Assembly (NCBI GenBank): GCA_902796505.1
Contig: CADBPA010000165.1
Span: 1 to 12,903 of the forward strand
DNA: 12,903 nt
Direction: 5' to 3'
Source of the DNA: an uncultured Ruminococcus sp.
GTDB lineage: Bacteria > Bacillota > Clostridia > Oscillospirales > CAG-272
Shown here: one piece after another, positions 7,649 through 12,903 of the stretch
Position numbering within the stretch: position 1 is the stretch's first letter
Layout: each line of letters begins with the position of its first letter
Notes under the pieces: generated by a model
Databases searched by the model: none
Told to the model about the DNA's origin: nothing
What the model saw: only the letters and a program-made list of their open reading frames with translations
Position numbers and translations under genes: made by a program

Positions 7649-7680
7649 GGGCGATCCGCCGCAGGATCGCCCTTTCTTTT
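7649..7680 (+). terminator. terminator of tRNA-Gly
   Basis: A nine-pair stem GGGCGATCC (7649-7657) / GGATCGCCC (7664-7672) with a six-base loop, followed by TTTCTTTT. Confidence 0.93.
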
Positions 7681-7713
7681 GAAAATTGTTTTGATCTTTT
7701 TTCGCAAAACCTC

Positions 7714-7742
7714 TTGACAAAGCGCCCGAAAAGCGGTATAAT
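7714..7742 (+). promoter_or_regulatory. consensus sigma-A promoter of tRNA-Thr
   Basis: Perfect TTGACA (7714-7719) and TATAAT (7737-7742) with a 17-base spacer, nine bases before the tRNA 5' end. Confidence 0.93.
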
Positions 7743-7751
7743 AACAAACGT

Positions 7752-7827
7752 GCTGGTGTGGCTCAGTTGGTAGAGCAGTTGATTCGTAATCAACAGGTCA
7801 TCGGTTCAAGTCCGATCACCAGCTCCA
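7752..7827 (+). tRNA. tRNA-Thr(CGT)
   Basis: A 76-base cloverleaf with acceptor strands GCTGGTG (7752-7758) and CACCAGC (7817-7823), discriminator T and encoded CCA (7825-7827). The D arm is GGCTCAGTTGGTAGAGC. The anticodon stem GTTGA/TCAAC holds loop TTCGTAA, giving anticodon CGT, which reads ACG. The T loop is TTCAAGT. The tRNA is a separate transcription unit between its own promoter and terminator. Confidence 0.97.
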
Positions 7828-7828
7828 T

Positions 7829-7863
7829 AAGCGGAGATCTGCCTTTGCGGATCTCCGCTTTCT
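7829..7863 (+). terminator. terminator of tRNA-Thr
   Basis: An 11-pair stem AAGCGGAGATC (7829-7839) / GATCTCCGCTT (7850-7860) with a ten-base loop, then TCTT. A second GC-rich hairpin, GCGCC/GGCGC (7869-7882), followed by TGTAAATTTTTTT, lies just downstream and may act as a backup. Confidence 0.88.
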
Positions 7864-7924
7864 TACGGGCGCCGCCGGGCGCTGTAAATTTTTTTAAAAA
7901 TTCAAAAAAAATTTCAAATACCCC

Positions 7925-7953
7925 TTGATTTTCCGCAAAAGATATGTTACAAT
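7925..7953 (+). promoter_or_regulatory. sigma-A promoter of rpsT
   Basis: -35 TTGATT (7925-7930) and -10 TACAAT (7948-7953) with a 17-base spacer. Transcription from about 7960 would give a leader of nearly 100 bases before the rpsT start. Confidence 0.8.
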
Positions 7954-7970
7954 AATCAAGTGATAAAAGG

Positions 7971-8039
7971 TAACGGGCAAATTCGTGTAACATCGGACCC
8001 TCTCAGCCGGTCGAGCGCTGGTTTTTCCGGATTCCGTTA
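7971..8039 (+). promoter_or_regulatory. structured leader of rpsT, candidate S20 autoregulatory element
   Basis: The leader can fold into nested helices. TAACGG (7971-7976) pairs with CCGTTA (8034-8039), ATCGGA (7992-7997) with TCCGGAT (8026-8032, one bulge), and CAGC (8004-8007) with GCTG (8017-8020). The structure ends seven bases before the AAGGAG ribosome site at 8046. Many ribosomal protein genes have leaders bound by their own product. Whether S20 binds here is inference. Confidence 0.45.
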
Positions 8040-8057
8040 AAAATGAAGGAGAACAAC

Positions 8058-8321
8058 ATGGCTAACATCAAGTCTGCAAAGAAACGCATCCTCGTTTCCG
8101 AGAAGAAGGCTCTTCGCAATAAAATGCTCAGAAGCCGCCTTAAGACACAGATCAAGAAATTCGTTTCTGCTGTGGAGTCCGGGAACAAGGCGGAGGCCTC
8201 TGCGCTTTATTCGGTCACCGTTAAGATGATCGATCAGGCTGTTGCACACGGCATTCTGCATAAGAACACCGCTGCGCACAAGAAGTCCAAGCTCACACTC
8301 AAATACAACAAAATGGCGTAA
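8058..8321 (+). CDS. rpsT: 30S ribosomal protein S20
   Basis: 87 residues, the normal size. S20 binds 16S rRNA near the bottom of the 30S body and helps early assembly. The start is the ATG at 8058: AAGGAG (8046-8051) is six bases upstream and the protein then begins MANIKSAKKR, as S20 normally does. The in-frame ATG at 8043 would put the ribosome site inside the gene. The protein is basic and helical, with the family pattern AHGILHKNTAAHKKSKLTLKYN near the C-terminus. It is transcribed alone, with its own promoter and a terminator 12 bases after the stop. Confidence 0.98.
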   Translation: MANIKSAKKRILVSEKKALRNKMLRSRLKTQIKKFVSAVESGNKAEASALYSVTVKMIDQAVAHGILHKNTAAHKKSKLTLKYNKMA

Positions 8322-8333
8322 GCCTGTATAAAG

Positions 8334-8361
8334 ACCTGCCTTGACCCGGGCAGGTTTTTTT
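8334..8361 (+). terminator. terminator of rpsT
   Basis: A seven-pair stem ACCTGCC (8334-8340) / GGCAGGT (8349-8355) with an eight-base loop, running straight into seven Ts (8355-8361). Confidence 0.93.
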
Positions 8362-8382
8362 ACGCATTTTTTTCAAGACGTC

Positions 8383-8411
8383 TTGACAGAAAGGGGGAAA
8401 ACTGCTATACT
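8383..8411 (+). promoter_or_regulatory. sigma-A promoter of the dGTPase-like gene
   Basis: -35 TTGACA (8383-8388) and -10 TATACT (8406-8411) with a 17-base spacer, 30 bases before the start codon. Confidence 0.88.
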
Positions 8412-8441
8412 AAAATCAATCAAGAACAAAGCGAGGCTATT

Positions 8442-9650
8442 ATGGCAAATTACGAAAAGCTTTCGCGCGAACTTTCGGAAAGGATGCGCGAGGACATCGC
8501 ACACGGAACGCGGCCGAATTTTGCCGCCAAAGATTCCGAGGCGATCCGCAGAAATCCGAAAAGCGATAAGGAATCGGTCTGGCGGACGGCGTACGTGCGC
8601 GACGTGGATAAGATTCTTTACAGTCCGTACTATAACCGCTATACCGACAAGACGCAGGTTTTCTCTTTCTATAAAAACGACGATCTGACCCGCCGTGCGC
8701 TTCACGTGCAGCTGGTCTCCCGCATCGCGCGCTCGATCGGAGCCGCCCTGAATCTCAATCTCGATCTGATCGAGGCGATCTCGCTCGGTCATGACATCGG
8801 GCATACCCCGTTCGGTCACGCCGGAGAACGCTATCTCAGCGAAGCCTATCACGCCGAAACCGGCAGGTATTTCAATCACAACGTGCATTCGGTCCGCGTC
8901 CTCGACGCGATCTTTCCGCTGAATATCACGCTGGATACCCTGAACGGCATCATCACGCACAACGGCGAGTACGAGCAGAACGAGTATCATCCGTTTCCGA
9001 TGCACGATTTTGCGTCCTTTGACCGGATGGTCGAAAGCTGCTACGTGGACGAGCGGAATATTCTGAAGATCGTCCCCTCCACGCTGGAAGGATGCGTCGT
9101 CCGCATCTGCGACATCATTGCCTATCTCGGCAAAGACCGCCTCGACGCGCAGTACGCAAAGCTGATTTCCTCCGGAAGCCAGCTCGGCGACGAGGGGATC
9201 GGAATGTACAATCCGGAGATCATCAACAACCTCGAAGTCAACATCATCGAAAACAGTTACGGAAAGCCGTATATTATGATGGACAGCGAGCATTTCGAGG
9301 GAATGGCGCGGGCAAAGCGCGCAAACTACGAGCAGATCTATCATCAGGAGAGCGTTACGAAGCAGCTCAATGAAACCGTTCGCCCGATGATGCTGAAAAT
9401 GTACTACACGATGCTCAAAGACCTGAAAGAGGGGAAAAAGTCCTCGCCGGTCTATAAGCACCACGTCGATTTCGTCACCAACAACCATTACGCCGGACCG
9501 ACGCCGTATATCGAAAACGAGCCGAACCAGATCGTTGTCGATTACATCGCGTCGATGACCGACGATTATTTCACCGAACTTTACGATTTTCTTTTCCCGA
9601 AGGACGACGTCCGACTGGTCTATCACGGCTATTTTGAAGATATGATCTGA
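8442..9650 (+). CDS. dgt: HD-domain dGTP triphosphohydrolase-like protein
   Basis: 402 residues; GAGG (8433-8436) is five bases upstream of the ATG. Residues 45-130 carry the dGTPase signature: an RDVDKILYS segment, KTQVFSF, then H88 in RRALH and HDIGHTPFGHAGE with H117, D118, H121 and H126. The second aspartate ligand is D224 in ICDIIAY. H88, H117, D118 and D224 would make the metal site. The family hydrolyses dGTP, and sometimes other dNTPs, to the nucleoside and triphosphate, which controls the dNTP pool. The YYNRYTDKTQV segment differs from the common AFRRLxxKTQV, and the region after residue 240 is not recognisable to me, so substrate preference is open. B. subtilis YwfO is a plausible relative. 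The gene is monocistronic by promoter evidence. Confidence 0.88.
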   Translation: MANYEKLSRELSERMREDIAHGTRPNFAAKDSEAIRRNPKSDKESVWRTAYVRDVDKILYSPYYNRYTDKTQVFSFYKNDDLTRRALHVQLVSRIARSIGAALNLNLDLIEAISLGHDIGHTPFGHAGERYLSEAYHAETGRYFNHNVHSVRVLDAIFPLNITLDTLNGIITHNGEYEQNEYHPFPMHDFASFDRMVESCYVDERNILKIVPSTLEGCVVRICDIIAYLGKDRLDAQYAKLISSGSQLGDEGIGMYNPEIINNLEVNIIENSYGKPYIMMDSEHFEGMARAKRANYEQIYHQESVTKQLNETVRPMMLKMYYTMLKDLKEGKKSSPVYKHHVDFVTNNHYAGPTPYIENEPNQIVVDYIASMTDDYFTELYDFLFPKDDVRLVYHGYFEDMI

Positions 9651-9664
9651 CCGCTTGCAGATCT

Positions 9665-9696
9665 TCCCCGGAGAGATATTTTTGATCTTTCGGGGA
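9665..9696 (+). other. hairpin between the dGTPase-like gene and spoVT, without T tract
   Basis: TCCCCG (9665-9670) pairs with CGGGGA (9691-9696), and AGAT (9674-9677) pairs with ATCT (9685-9688), with wobble pairs between. The stem is stable, but ATAAAACG follows rather than a T run. It may be a weak or factor-dependent end of the upstream transcript, or part of the spoVT control region. No convincing promoter for spoVT was found in 9651-9777. Confidence 0.4.
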
Positions 9697-9716
9697 TAAA
9701 ACGTGAAAACTTTCAA

Positions 9717-9779
9717 ATAATAACCATGCAGGAAACCTCACGCAGGTTTTTGATATAGATATAAAGGAATGGTTATTAT
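9717..9779 (+). promoter_or_regulatory. inverted-repeat leader that can enclose the spoVT start codon
   Basis: ATAATAACCAT (9717-9727) is the exact reverse complement of ATGGTTATTAT (9769-9779). The right arm includes the first two bases of the spoVT ATG (9778-9780). A second hairpin lies inside, AAACCT (9733-9738) / AGGTTT (9744-9749). The ribosome site AAAGGA (9763-9768) directly abuts the right arm. As RNA this could hide the start codon; as DNA it could be an operator, since B. subtilis SpoVT is known to repress its own gene. Confidence 0.6.
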
Positions 9780-10329
9780 GAAAGCTACAGGAATCGTAAG
9801 AAGAATAGACGACCTCGGCAGGGTGGTGATCCCGAAAGAGATCCGCCGCACCATGCGCATCCGTGAAGGGGATCCTCTGGAGATCTATACCGATCGCGAA
9901 GGCGAGGTCATTTTCAAAAAATACTCTCCGATCGGAGAGCTTCAATCGTTTGCGACCGAATACGCGGAGACCTTGCAGAAAACCTCCGGGCTTCCGATCT
10001 TCGTGACCGACAGGGACGCGGTGATCGCCGTCGCGGGGGCGTCCAAGCGCGAGTATCTCGACCGCAAGGTCTCGAAAGATCTTGAGGACATTATGGAATC
10101 CCGCACGATCTATATGTATACGGGCGGGGAAGAACTGCCGCTCGTCGGGGAGGATTCCTCTCACGTCGTCAGCTGCGCCATGCCGATCCTCTCGGAAGGG
10201 GACGTCATCGGATGCGTTCTTTCCGGGTGGCAGAAAGGGCTGGTGCGTGAAGAGAAGATCTCCGAGGCGGTGGAAGGAAAACTGATCCAGACCGCCGGGA
10301 TCTTCCTCGGAAAACAGCTCGAAAGCTGA
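9778..10329 (+). CDS. spoVT: SpoVT, AbrB/GAF sporulation transcription regulator
   Basis: 183 residues, close to the 178 of B. subtilis SpoVT. The start is the ATG at 9778, as the protein then begins MKATGIVRRIDDLGRVVIPK like known SpoVT; the ATG at 9769 directly abuts AAAGGA and would leave no spacing. Residues 1-52 form the AbrB-type swapped-hairpin DNA-binding domain, with EIRRTMRIREGDPLEI and EGEVIFKKYSP. Residues 53-183 form a GAF-like domain (LPIFVTDRDAVIAVAG, IGCVLSG). In Bacillus it adjusts sigma-G-dependent gene expression in the forespore, partly by autorepression. Its presence suggests a spore former, although related proteins occur in some non-sporulating Clostridia. It sits between a dGTPase-like gene and a two-component system and ends at a terminator. 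Confidence 0.95.
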   Translation: MKATGIVRRIDDLGRVVIPKEIRRTMRIREGDPLEIYTDREGEVIFKKYSPIGELQSFATEYAETLQKTSGLPIFVTDRDAVIAVAGASKREYLDRKVSKDLEDIMESRTIYMYTGGEELPLVGEDSSHVVSCAMPILSEGDVIGCVLSGWQKGLVREEKISEAVEGKLIQTAGIFLGKQLES

Positions 10330-10341
10330 CGCAGGCGGCAT

Positions 10342-10384
10342 ACGGAGGTCTCGCGCCGTGAGGCCGGGATCTCCGTCTTTTCTT
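10342..10384 (+). terminator. terminator of spoVT
   Basis: ACGGAG (10342-10347) pairs with CTCCGT (10371-10376), with an inner GCC/GGC helix around GTGA and imperfect pairing between. It is followed by CTTTTCTT. Confidence 0.8.
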
Positions 10385-10396
10385 CGCGCGCGTTTA

Positions 10397-10429
10397 TTTT
10401 CAATTCACTTTTATTTTTTAAAATGAATT
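10397..10429 (+). promoter_or_regulatory. AT-rich possible promoter of the two-component genes
   Basis: TAAAAT (10419-10424) could be a -10 box with a poor -35 TTTTCA (10397-10402) and a 16-base spacer. An inverted repeat AATTCA (10402-10407) / TGAATT (10424-10429) frames it, as an operator might. Both are weak. The stretch is much more AT-rich than its neighbours, as expected for a promoter. Confidence 0.35.
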
Positions 10430-10459
10430 TGATTTACCGGAAAGGGGCAGAGTGGCAAA

Positions 10460-11134
10460 ATGTTTCGCATCCTTGTGATCGACGACGACAAGAATATCAA
10501 TCGGTATCTGTGCGCCGTTCTGAAAAACGCCGGCTATACGCCGCTTTCCGCGGAGGACGGGGAAGAAGCGCTCTCCCTGATCGGGGAAGAGCACGTCGAT
10601 CTCGCCGTCGTGGATATTATGATGCCGCGGCTCAACGGCTATGATTTCACCAAGACGCTGAGGGACGCCGAAAGCGATCTGCCGATCCTGATGGTCTCGG
10701 CGATGCAGCTGCCGGAGGATAAAAAACGCGGATTTCTCGTCGGAACCGACGATTACATGACGAAGCCGATCGATCCGGATGAATTTCTTCTCCGCATCAA
10801 AGCGCTTCTGCGTCGCGCCAAGATCGTCAACGAGCGAAAGATTTCGGTCGGCGACGTTGTTCTGGATTACGATTCGCTCACCGTCAGCAAAAACGGAGAC
10901 GTTCAGGAGCTTCCGCAAAAGGAATTTCTCCTGCTTTATAAACTTCTTTCTTATCCCGGAAAGATCTTTACCCGCATTCAATTGATGGACGAGATCTGGG
11001 GAGCGGATTGCGATACCGGCTGGGAGACCATCACCGTGCATATCGGCAGGCTCCGCAAGCGCTTCGAGGGCTGGGAAGAATTTGAGATCGTTTCGGTGCG
11101 CGGCCTCGGATACAAAGCCGTGCGGAAGGTTTGA
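10460..11134 (+). CDS. OmpR/PhoB-type response regulator
   Basis: 224 residues. The N-terminal receiver (1-115) has the acidic pocket D8-D9, phosphoacceptor D52 in VVDIMMP, S80 at the switch position and K102 in MTKP. The C-terminal half (about 128-224) is an OmpR-type winged helix: VQELPQKEFLLLYKL, the recognition-helix region WETITVHIGRLRKR, and a final wing SVRGLGYKA. It is therefore a DNA-binding transcription regulator phosphorylated by the kinase encoded 12 bases downstream. The start ATG is preceded by AAAGGGG (10441-10447) at 12 bases, slightly long, but no better in-frame start exists. Target genes cannot be told from sequence; the pair's closest subgroup is not clear to me. Confidence 0.95.
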   Translation: MFRILVIDDDKNINRYLCAVLKNAGYTPLSAEDGEEALSLIGEEHVDLAVVDIMMPRLNGYDFTKTLRDAESDLPILMVSAMQLPEDKKRGFLVGTDDYMTKPIDPDEFLLRIKALLRRAKIVNERKISVGDVVLDYDSLTVSKNGDVQELPQKEFLLLYKLLSYPGKIFTRIQLMDEIWGADCDTGWETITVHIGRLRKRFEGWEEFEIVSVRGLGYKAVRKV

Positions 11135-11146
11135 CGGAGGCTGAGG

Positions 11147-12232
11147 ATGGATCCGAAAAAAGCACCCGGTCAAAGCAATGATCCCGCACAGAAGCCGAAA
11201 AATACCCGTTTTGCTCTGCGCCTTACGCTCTCGCTGATCGTTTTCGCCTTCCTGATCATCACGATGATGATCATTTCCGTCACGATCGGCGTTCTGGTCA
11301 GCCAAGGCGTTCTGGTCTACGGGCAGCAGAACGTCGATTACGCGAATATCATTCTTTTCATGGCGATCGGAAGCATCGTCATCGGAACGCTTCTGGCGGC
11401 GGTCATCGGGCGGTTTCCGCTCCAGCCGCTCAACCAGATGATCGACGCGCTGAACAAGCTCGCCTCCGGCGATTTCCGCGCGAGGATCAAAACGCGATCG
11501 CGCATTCCGTACGTGCAGGAACTTGCGAGCGCCTTCAATAAACTTGCGGACGAACTCGAACACACCGAAATGCTCCGTTCGGATTTTGTAAACAATTTTT
11601 CGCACGAATTCAAAACGCCGATCGTTTCGATCGTCGGTTTTGCCGGCCTTCTGAAAGAAGGAGACCTGACCGAGGAGCAGAAGCGCGAATATATTGACAT
11701 CATCGAGCGCGAGTCCCGCCGCCTCGCCGATATGGCGACCAACGTGCTGAGTCTCACGAAAATCGAAAATCAGGCGATCCTCTCGGATAAGACGTCTTAT
11801 AATCTCTCCGAGCAGATCCGCTCCTGCATCCTGCTTCTCGAACAGAAATGGAGCAAGAAAAGAATCGAGTTTTCGCTCGAATTCGACGAATACAATATCC
11901 ACGCTTCCGAAGAACTGACCAAGCAGATCTGGATCAATCTCATCGATAACGCGATCAAGTTTTCGCCCGTCGGCGGCGTGATCGGGATCGACATCACACG
12001 GTACGGACGAGTCCTTTCGGTTTCGATCTCGAATACCGGTCCGGAAATTCCCCCTGAAAAGATCGATCTGATCTTCAATAAATTTTATCAAGCGGACGAA
12101 TCGCATTCCGCCGAAGGAAACGGCGTCGGGCTCGCCGTGGTCAAAAAGATCACCGAGCTGCATAACGGTTCGGTCAACGTAAATTGCTCCGGCGGCATCA
12201 CGACCTTTACCGTCGAACTTCCGCAGCGCTGA
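11147..12232 (+). CDS. membrane sensor histidine kinase
   Basis: 361 residues; GGAGG (11136-11140) is six bases upstream of the ATG. A basic N-terminus (1-21) precedes membrane helix 1 (about 22-51), then only some 14 outside residues (52-65) and helix 2 (about 66-89). A HAMP linker (about 90-142) leads to the HisKA domain with H153 in FSHEFKTP. The ATPase domain has an N-box with N264 and N268 (NLIDNAIKFS), FNKFYQAD, and GNGVGLAVV around 324. It should autophosphorylate at H153 and pass phosphate to D52 of the regulator. The tiny outer loop means the signal is probably sensed in or at the membrane, as in the LiaS and BceS kinases, often with a partner protein. No such partner is adjacent. 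Confidence 0.95.
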   Translation: MDPKKAPGQSNDPAQKPKNTRFALRLTLSLIVFAFLIITMMIISVTIGVLVSQGVLVYGQQNVDYANIILFMAIGSIVIGTLLAAVIGRFPLQPLNQMIDALNKLASGDFRARIKTRSRIPYVQELASAFNKLADELEHTEMLRSDFVNNFSHEFKTPIVSIVGFAGLLKEGDLTEEQKREYIDIIERESRRLADMATNVLSLTKIENQAILSDKTSYNLSEQIRSCILLLEQKWSKKRIEFSLEFDEYNIHASEELTKQIWINLIDNAIKFSPVGGVIGIDITRYGRVLSVSISNTGPEIPPEKIDLIFNKFYQADESHSAEGNGVGLAVVKKITELHNGSVNVNCSGGITTFTVELPQR

Positions 12233-12243
12233 AACCCATCCCC

Positions 12244-12264
12244 GTACGTATTTCTCCTGCGTAC
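12244..12264 (+). other. small hairpin between kinase and zinc-ribbon genes
   Basis: GTACGTA (12244-12250) pairs with TGCGTAC (12258-12264), one wobble pair, around a seven-base loop. It has no T tract after it, so it is not a typical intrinsic terminator. It could be an attenuating or stabilising element in a shared transcript. Confidence 0.35.
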
Positions 12265-12296
12265 ACGACCTAAGAACAAGCAAAAGACAAACGACT

Positions 12297-12569
12297 ATGG
12301 CAACTTTAAAAACGGACCCCGAAGAAAACGAAATCTCCTTAGAAGAGGAGGTCGGATCGGAAGAGAAAAATTCCTCCGGCCTCTGGTACAACGAACATAT
12401 CTGCGCGTATTGCGGAAAAAGCTTTATCGGCACGTCGCAGTGGGTGTATAAGACCCGGCGCAAATGGGCGTGCTGCTATACGCATCTTCTGCGGCTGGAA
12501 GAGCAGAACAAGCTGAACAAGAAAAGAAAGAGTGCCGAAAAGGCGGCAAAAAATAAGAATGATTCCTGA
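12297..12569 (+). CDS. small zinc-ribbon-like protein of unknown function
   Basis: 90 residues. The N-terminus (1-28) is acidic and probably disordered; the C-terminus (66-90) is strongly basic with many Lys. Between them, C36-x2-C39 in CAYCGKSF and C59 with H63 in ACCYTH bracket a SQWVYK segment. This resembles a widespread small-protein pattern, CxxCGKxF then WxYK then FCSWxCLR, seen in Firmicutes and their phages, with the last cysteine replaced by histidine. I infer a zinc site of C3H type and possible nucleic-acid binding through the basic tail. No ribosome site precedes the ATG, which lies in an A-rich stretch, and there is no other in-frame start upstream after the kinase stop. Its end overlaps the next gene by 11 bases, so the two are probably co-translated. 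Confidence 0.7.
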   Translation: MATLKTDPEENEISLEEEVGSEEKNSSGLWYNEHICAYCGKSFIGTSQWVYKTRRKWACCYTHLLRLEEQNKLNKKRKSAEKAAKNKNDS

Positions 12570-12903
12570 TCCTTCTACCCAGATCCATGCGGTCGTTATT
12601 ATTCCGGCATACGAGCCGCCTCCCGAATTTTACTCGTACGCGGAAAGCGTTTCGCAAAACGCGGCGGGGCTGATCGTCGTTGACGACGGCAGCGGCGAGG
12701 CTTTTTCCGAACTTTTCGGGAAAATCGCGCGTCTGCCGCGGACAAAACTGATCTCATACGATAAGAATATGGGAAAAGGCTATGCCTTGAAGCAGGCTTT
12801 CCGCTATGCGGTCGACACGTATCCGAAAGACACCGTCCTTGTGACGGCGGATTGCGACGGGCAGCATATCGTCTCAGACGTGCAGAAGGTCGCCGCCCGC
12901 GTG
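12559..12903 (+). CDS. family 2 glycosyltransferase, N-terminal part, cut by window edge
   Basis: 115 codons are visible from the ATG at 12559, open to the window end; the gene overlaps the zinc-ribbon stop by 11 bases. The frame reads AVVIIPAYEP (11-20), LIVVDDGSG (38-46), NMGKGYALKQAF (70-81) and LVTADCDGQH (94-103). These are the nucleotide-binding and DxD (D98, D100) landmarks of GT-A fold family 2 transferases, close to the dolichyl- or polyprenyl-phosphate sugar transferase type. It would move a sugar from a nucleotide donor to a lipid or envelope acceptor at the membrane. Substrate and any C-terminal membrane helices are out of view. Confidence 0.88.
   Translation, partial: MIPDPSTQIHAVVIIPAYEPPPEFYSYAESVSQNAAGLIVVDDGSGEAFSELFGKIARLPRTKLISYDKNMGKGYALKQAFRYAVDTYPKDTVLVTADCDGQHIVSDVQKVAARV

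Noticed and set aside
7585..7773. Small plus-strand open frame through the tRNA genes
   Set aside because: It consists of tRNA-Gly, terminator and promoter sequence read as protein.
8043..8057. ATG at 8043 as the rpsT start
   Set aside because: The ribosome site lies after it, and S20 proteins begin with MANIKSAKKR, matching ATG 8058.
9769..9777. ATG at 9769 as the spoVT start
   Set aside because: It leaves no space after AAAGGA, and known SpoVT proteins begin MKATGIVRRID, matching 9778.
10418..12463. A 681-codon minus-strand open frame opposite the two-component genes
   Set aside because: It lies across two well-supported genes and has low-complexity D/R-rich translation. It is a shadow.
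1..12903. CRISPR array, insertion sequence or prophage
   Set aside because: I saw no regularly spaced repeats, transposase or integrase motifs, or target-site duplications.

Overview
The window looks like a chromosomal segment from a spore-forming member of the Firmicutes (Clostridia-like), of moderate GC content by eye. Support comes from a SpoVT-type AbrB regulator, the lepA-hemW gene pair, a DUF1292 protein, a Firmicutes-style 6S RNA, purine-rich Shine-Dalgarno sites, sigma-A promoters with 17-base spacers, tRNA genes that encode CCA, and U-tract terminators. An uncultured gut clostridial lineage is my best guess, but the sequence cannot prove it. I see no insertion sequence, prophage, CRISPR array or integrase. 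This is mostly core-genome housekeeping.

Layout. At the left edge is the 5' part of a minus-strand tRNA-Leu(CAA) with its own promoter. Everything else lies on the plus strand. First comes a diverged prephenate-dehydratase/ACT-like protein that seems to lack the catalytic half. Next is lepA (EF4), then hemW starting one base after the lepA stop. A consensus promoter then drives a DUF1292 protein, followed by a probable 6S RNA (ssrS) with a strong terminator and a PMCA-type P-type ATPase. Two hairpins close that gene. Next are tRNA-Gly(CCC) and tRNA-Thr(CGT), each with its own promoter and terminator, then rpsT (S20) behind a structured leader. An HD-domain dGTPase-like protein follows, then spoVT behind a striking inverted-repeat leader. 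The right part holds an OmpR-type response regulator with its sensor kinase, a small zinc-ribbon protein, and a family 2 glycosyltransferase cut by the window edge.

How the genes work together. Much of the window concerns translation and transcription: EF4, S20, three tRNAs, 6S RNA and SpoVT. HemW handles heme, the dGTPase handles nucleotides, and the ATPase and two-component system act at the envelope. The genes are mostly short independent units with their own promoters and terminators. Clear co-transcription is seen only for lepA-hemW, the regulator-kinase pair and the zinc-ribbon/glycosyltransferase overlap.

I found no wholly new system. The best leads are the degenerate prephenate-dehydratase-like protein, the spoVT leader that can bury its own start codon, and the rpsT leader structure.
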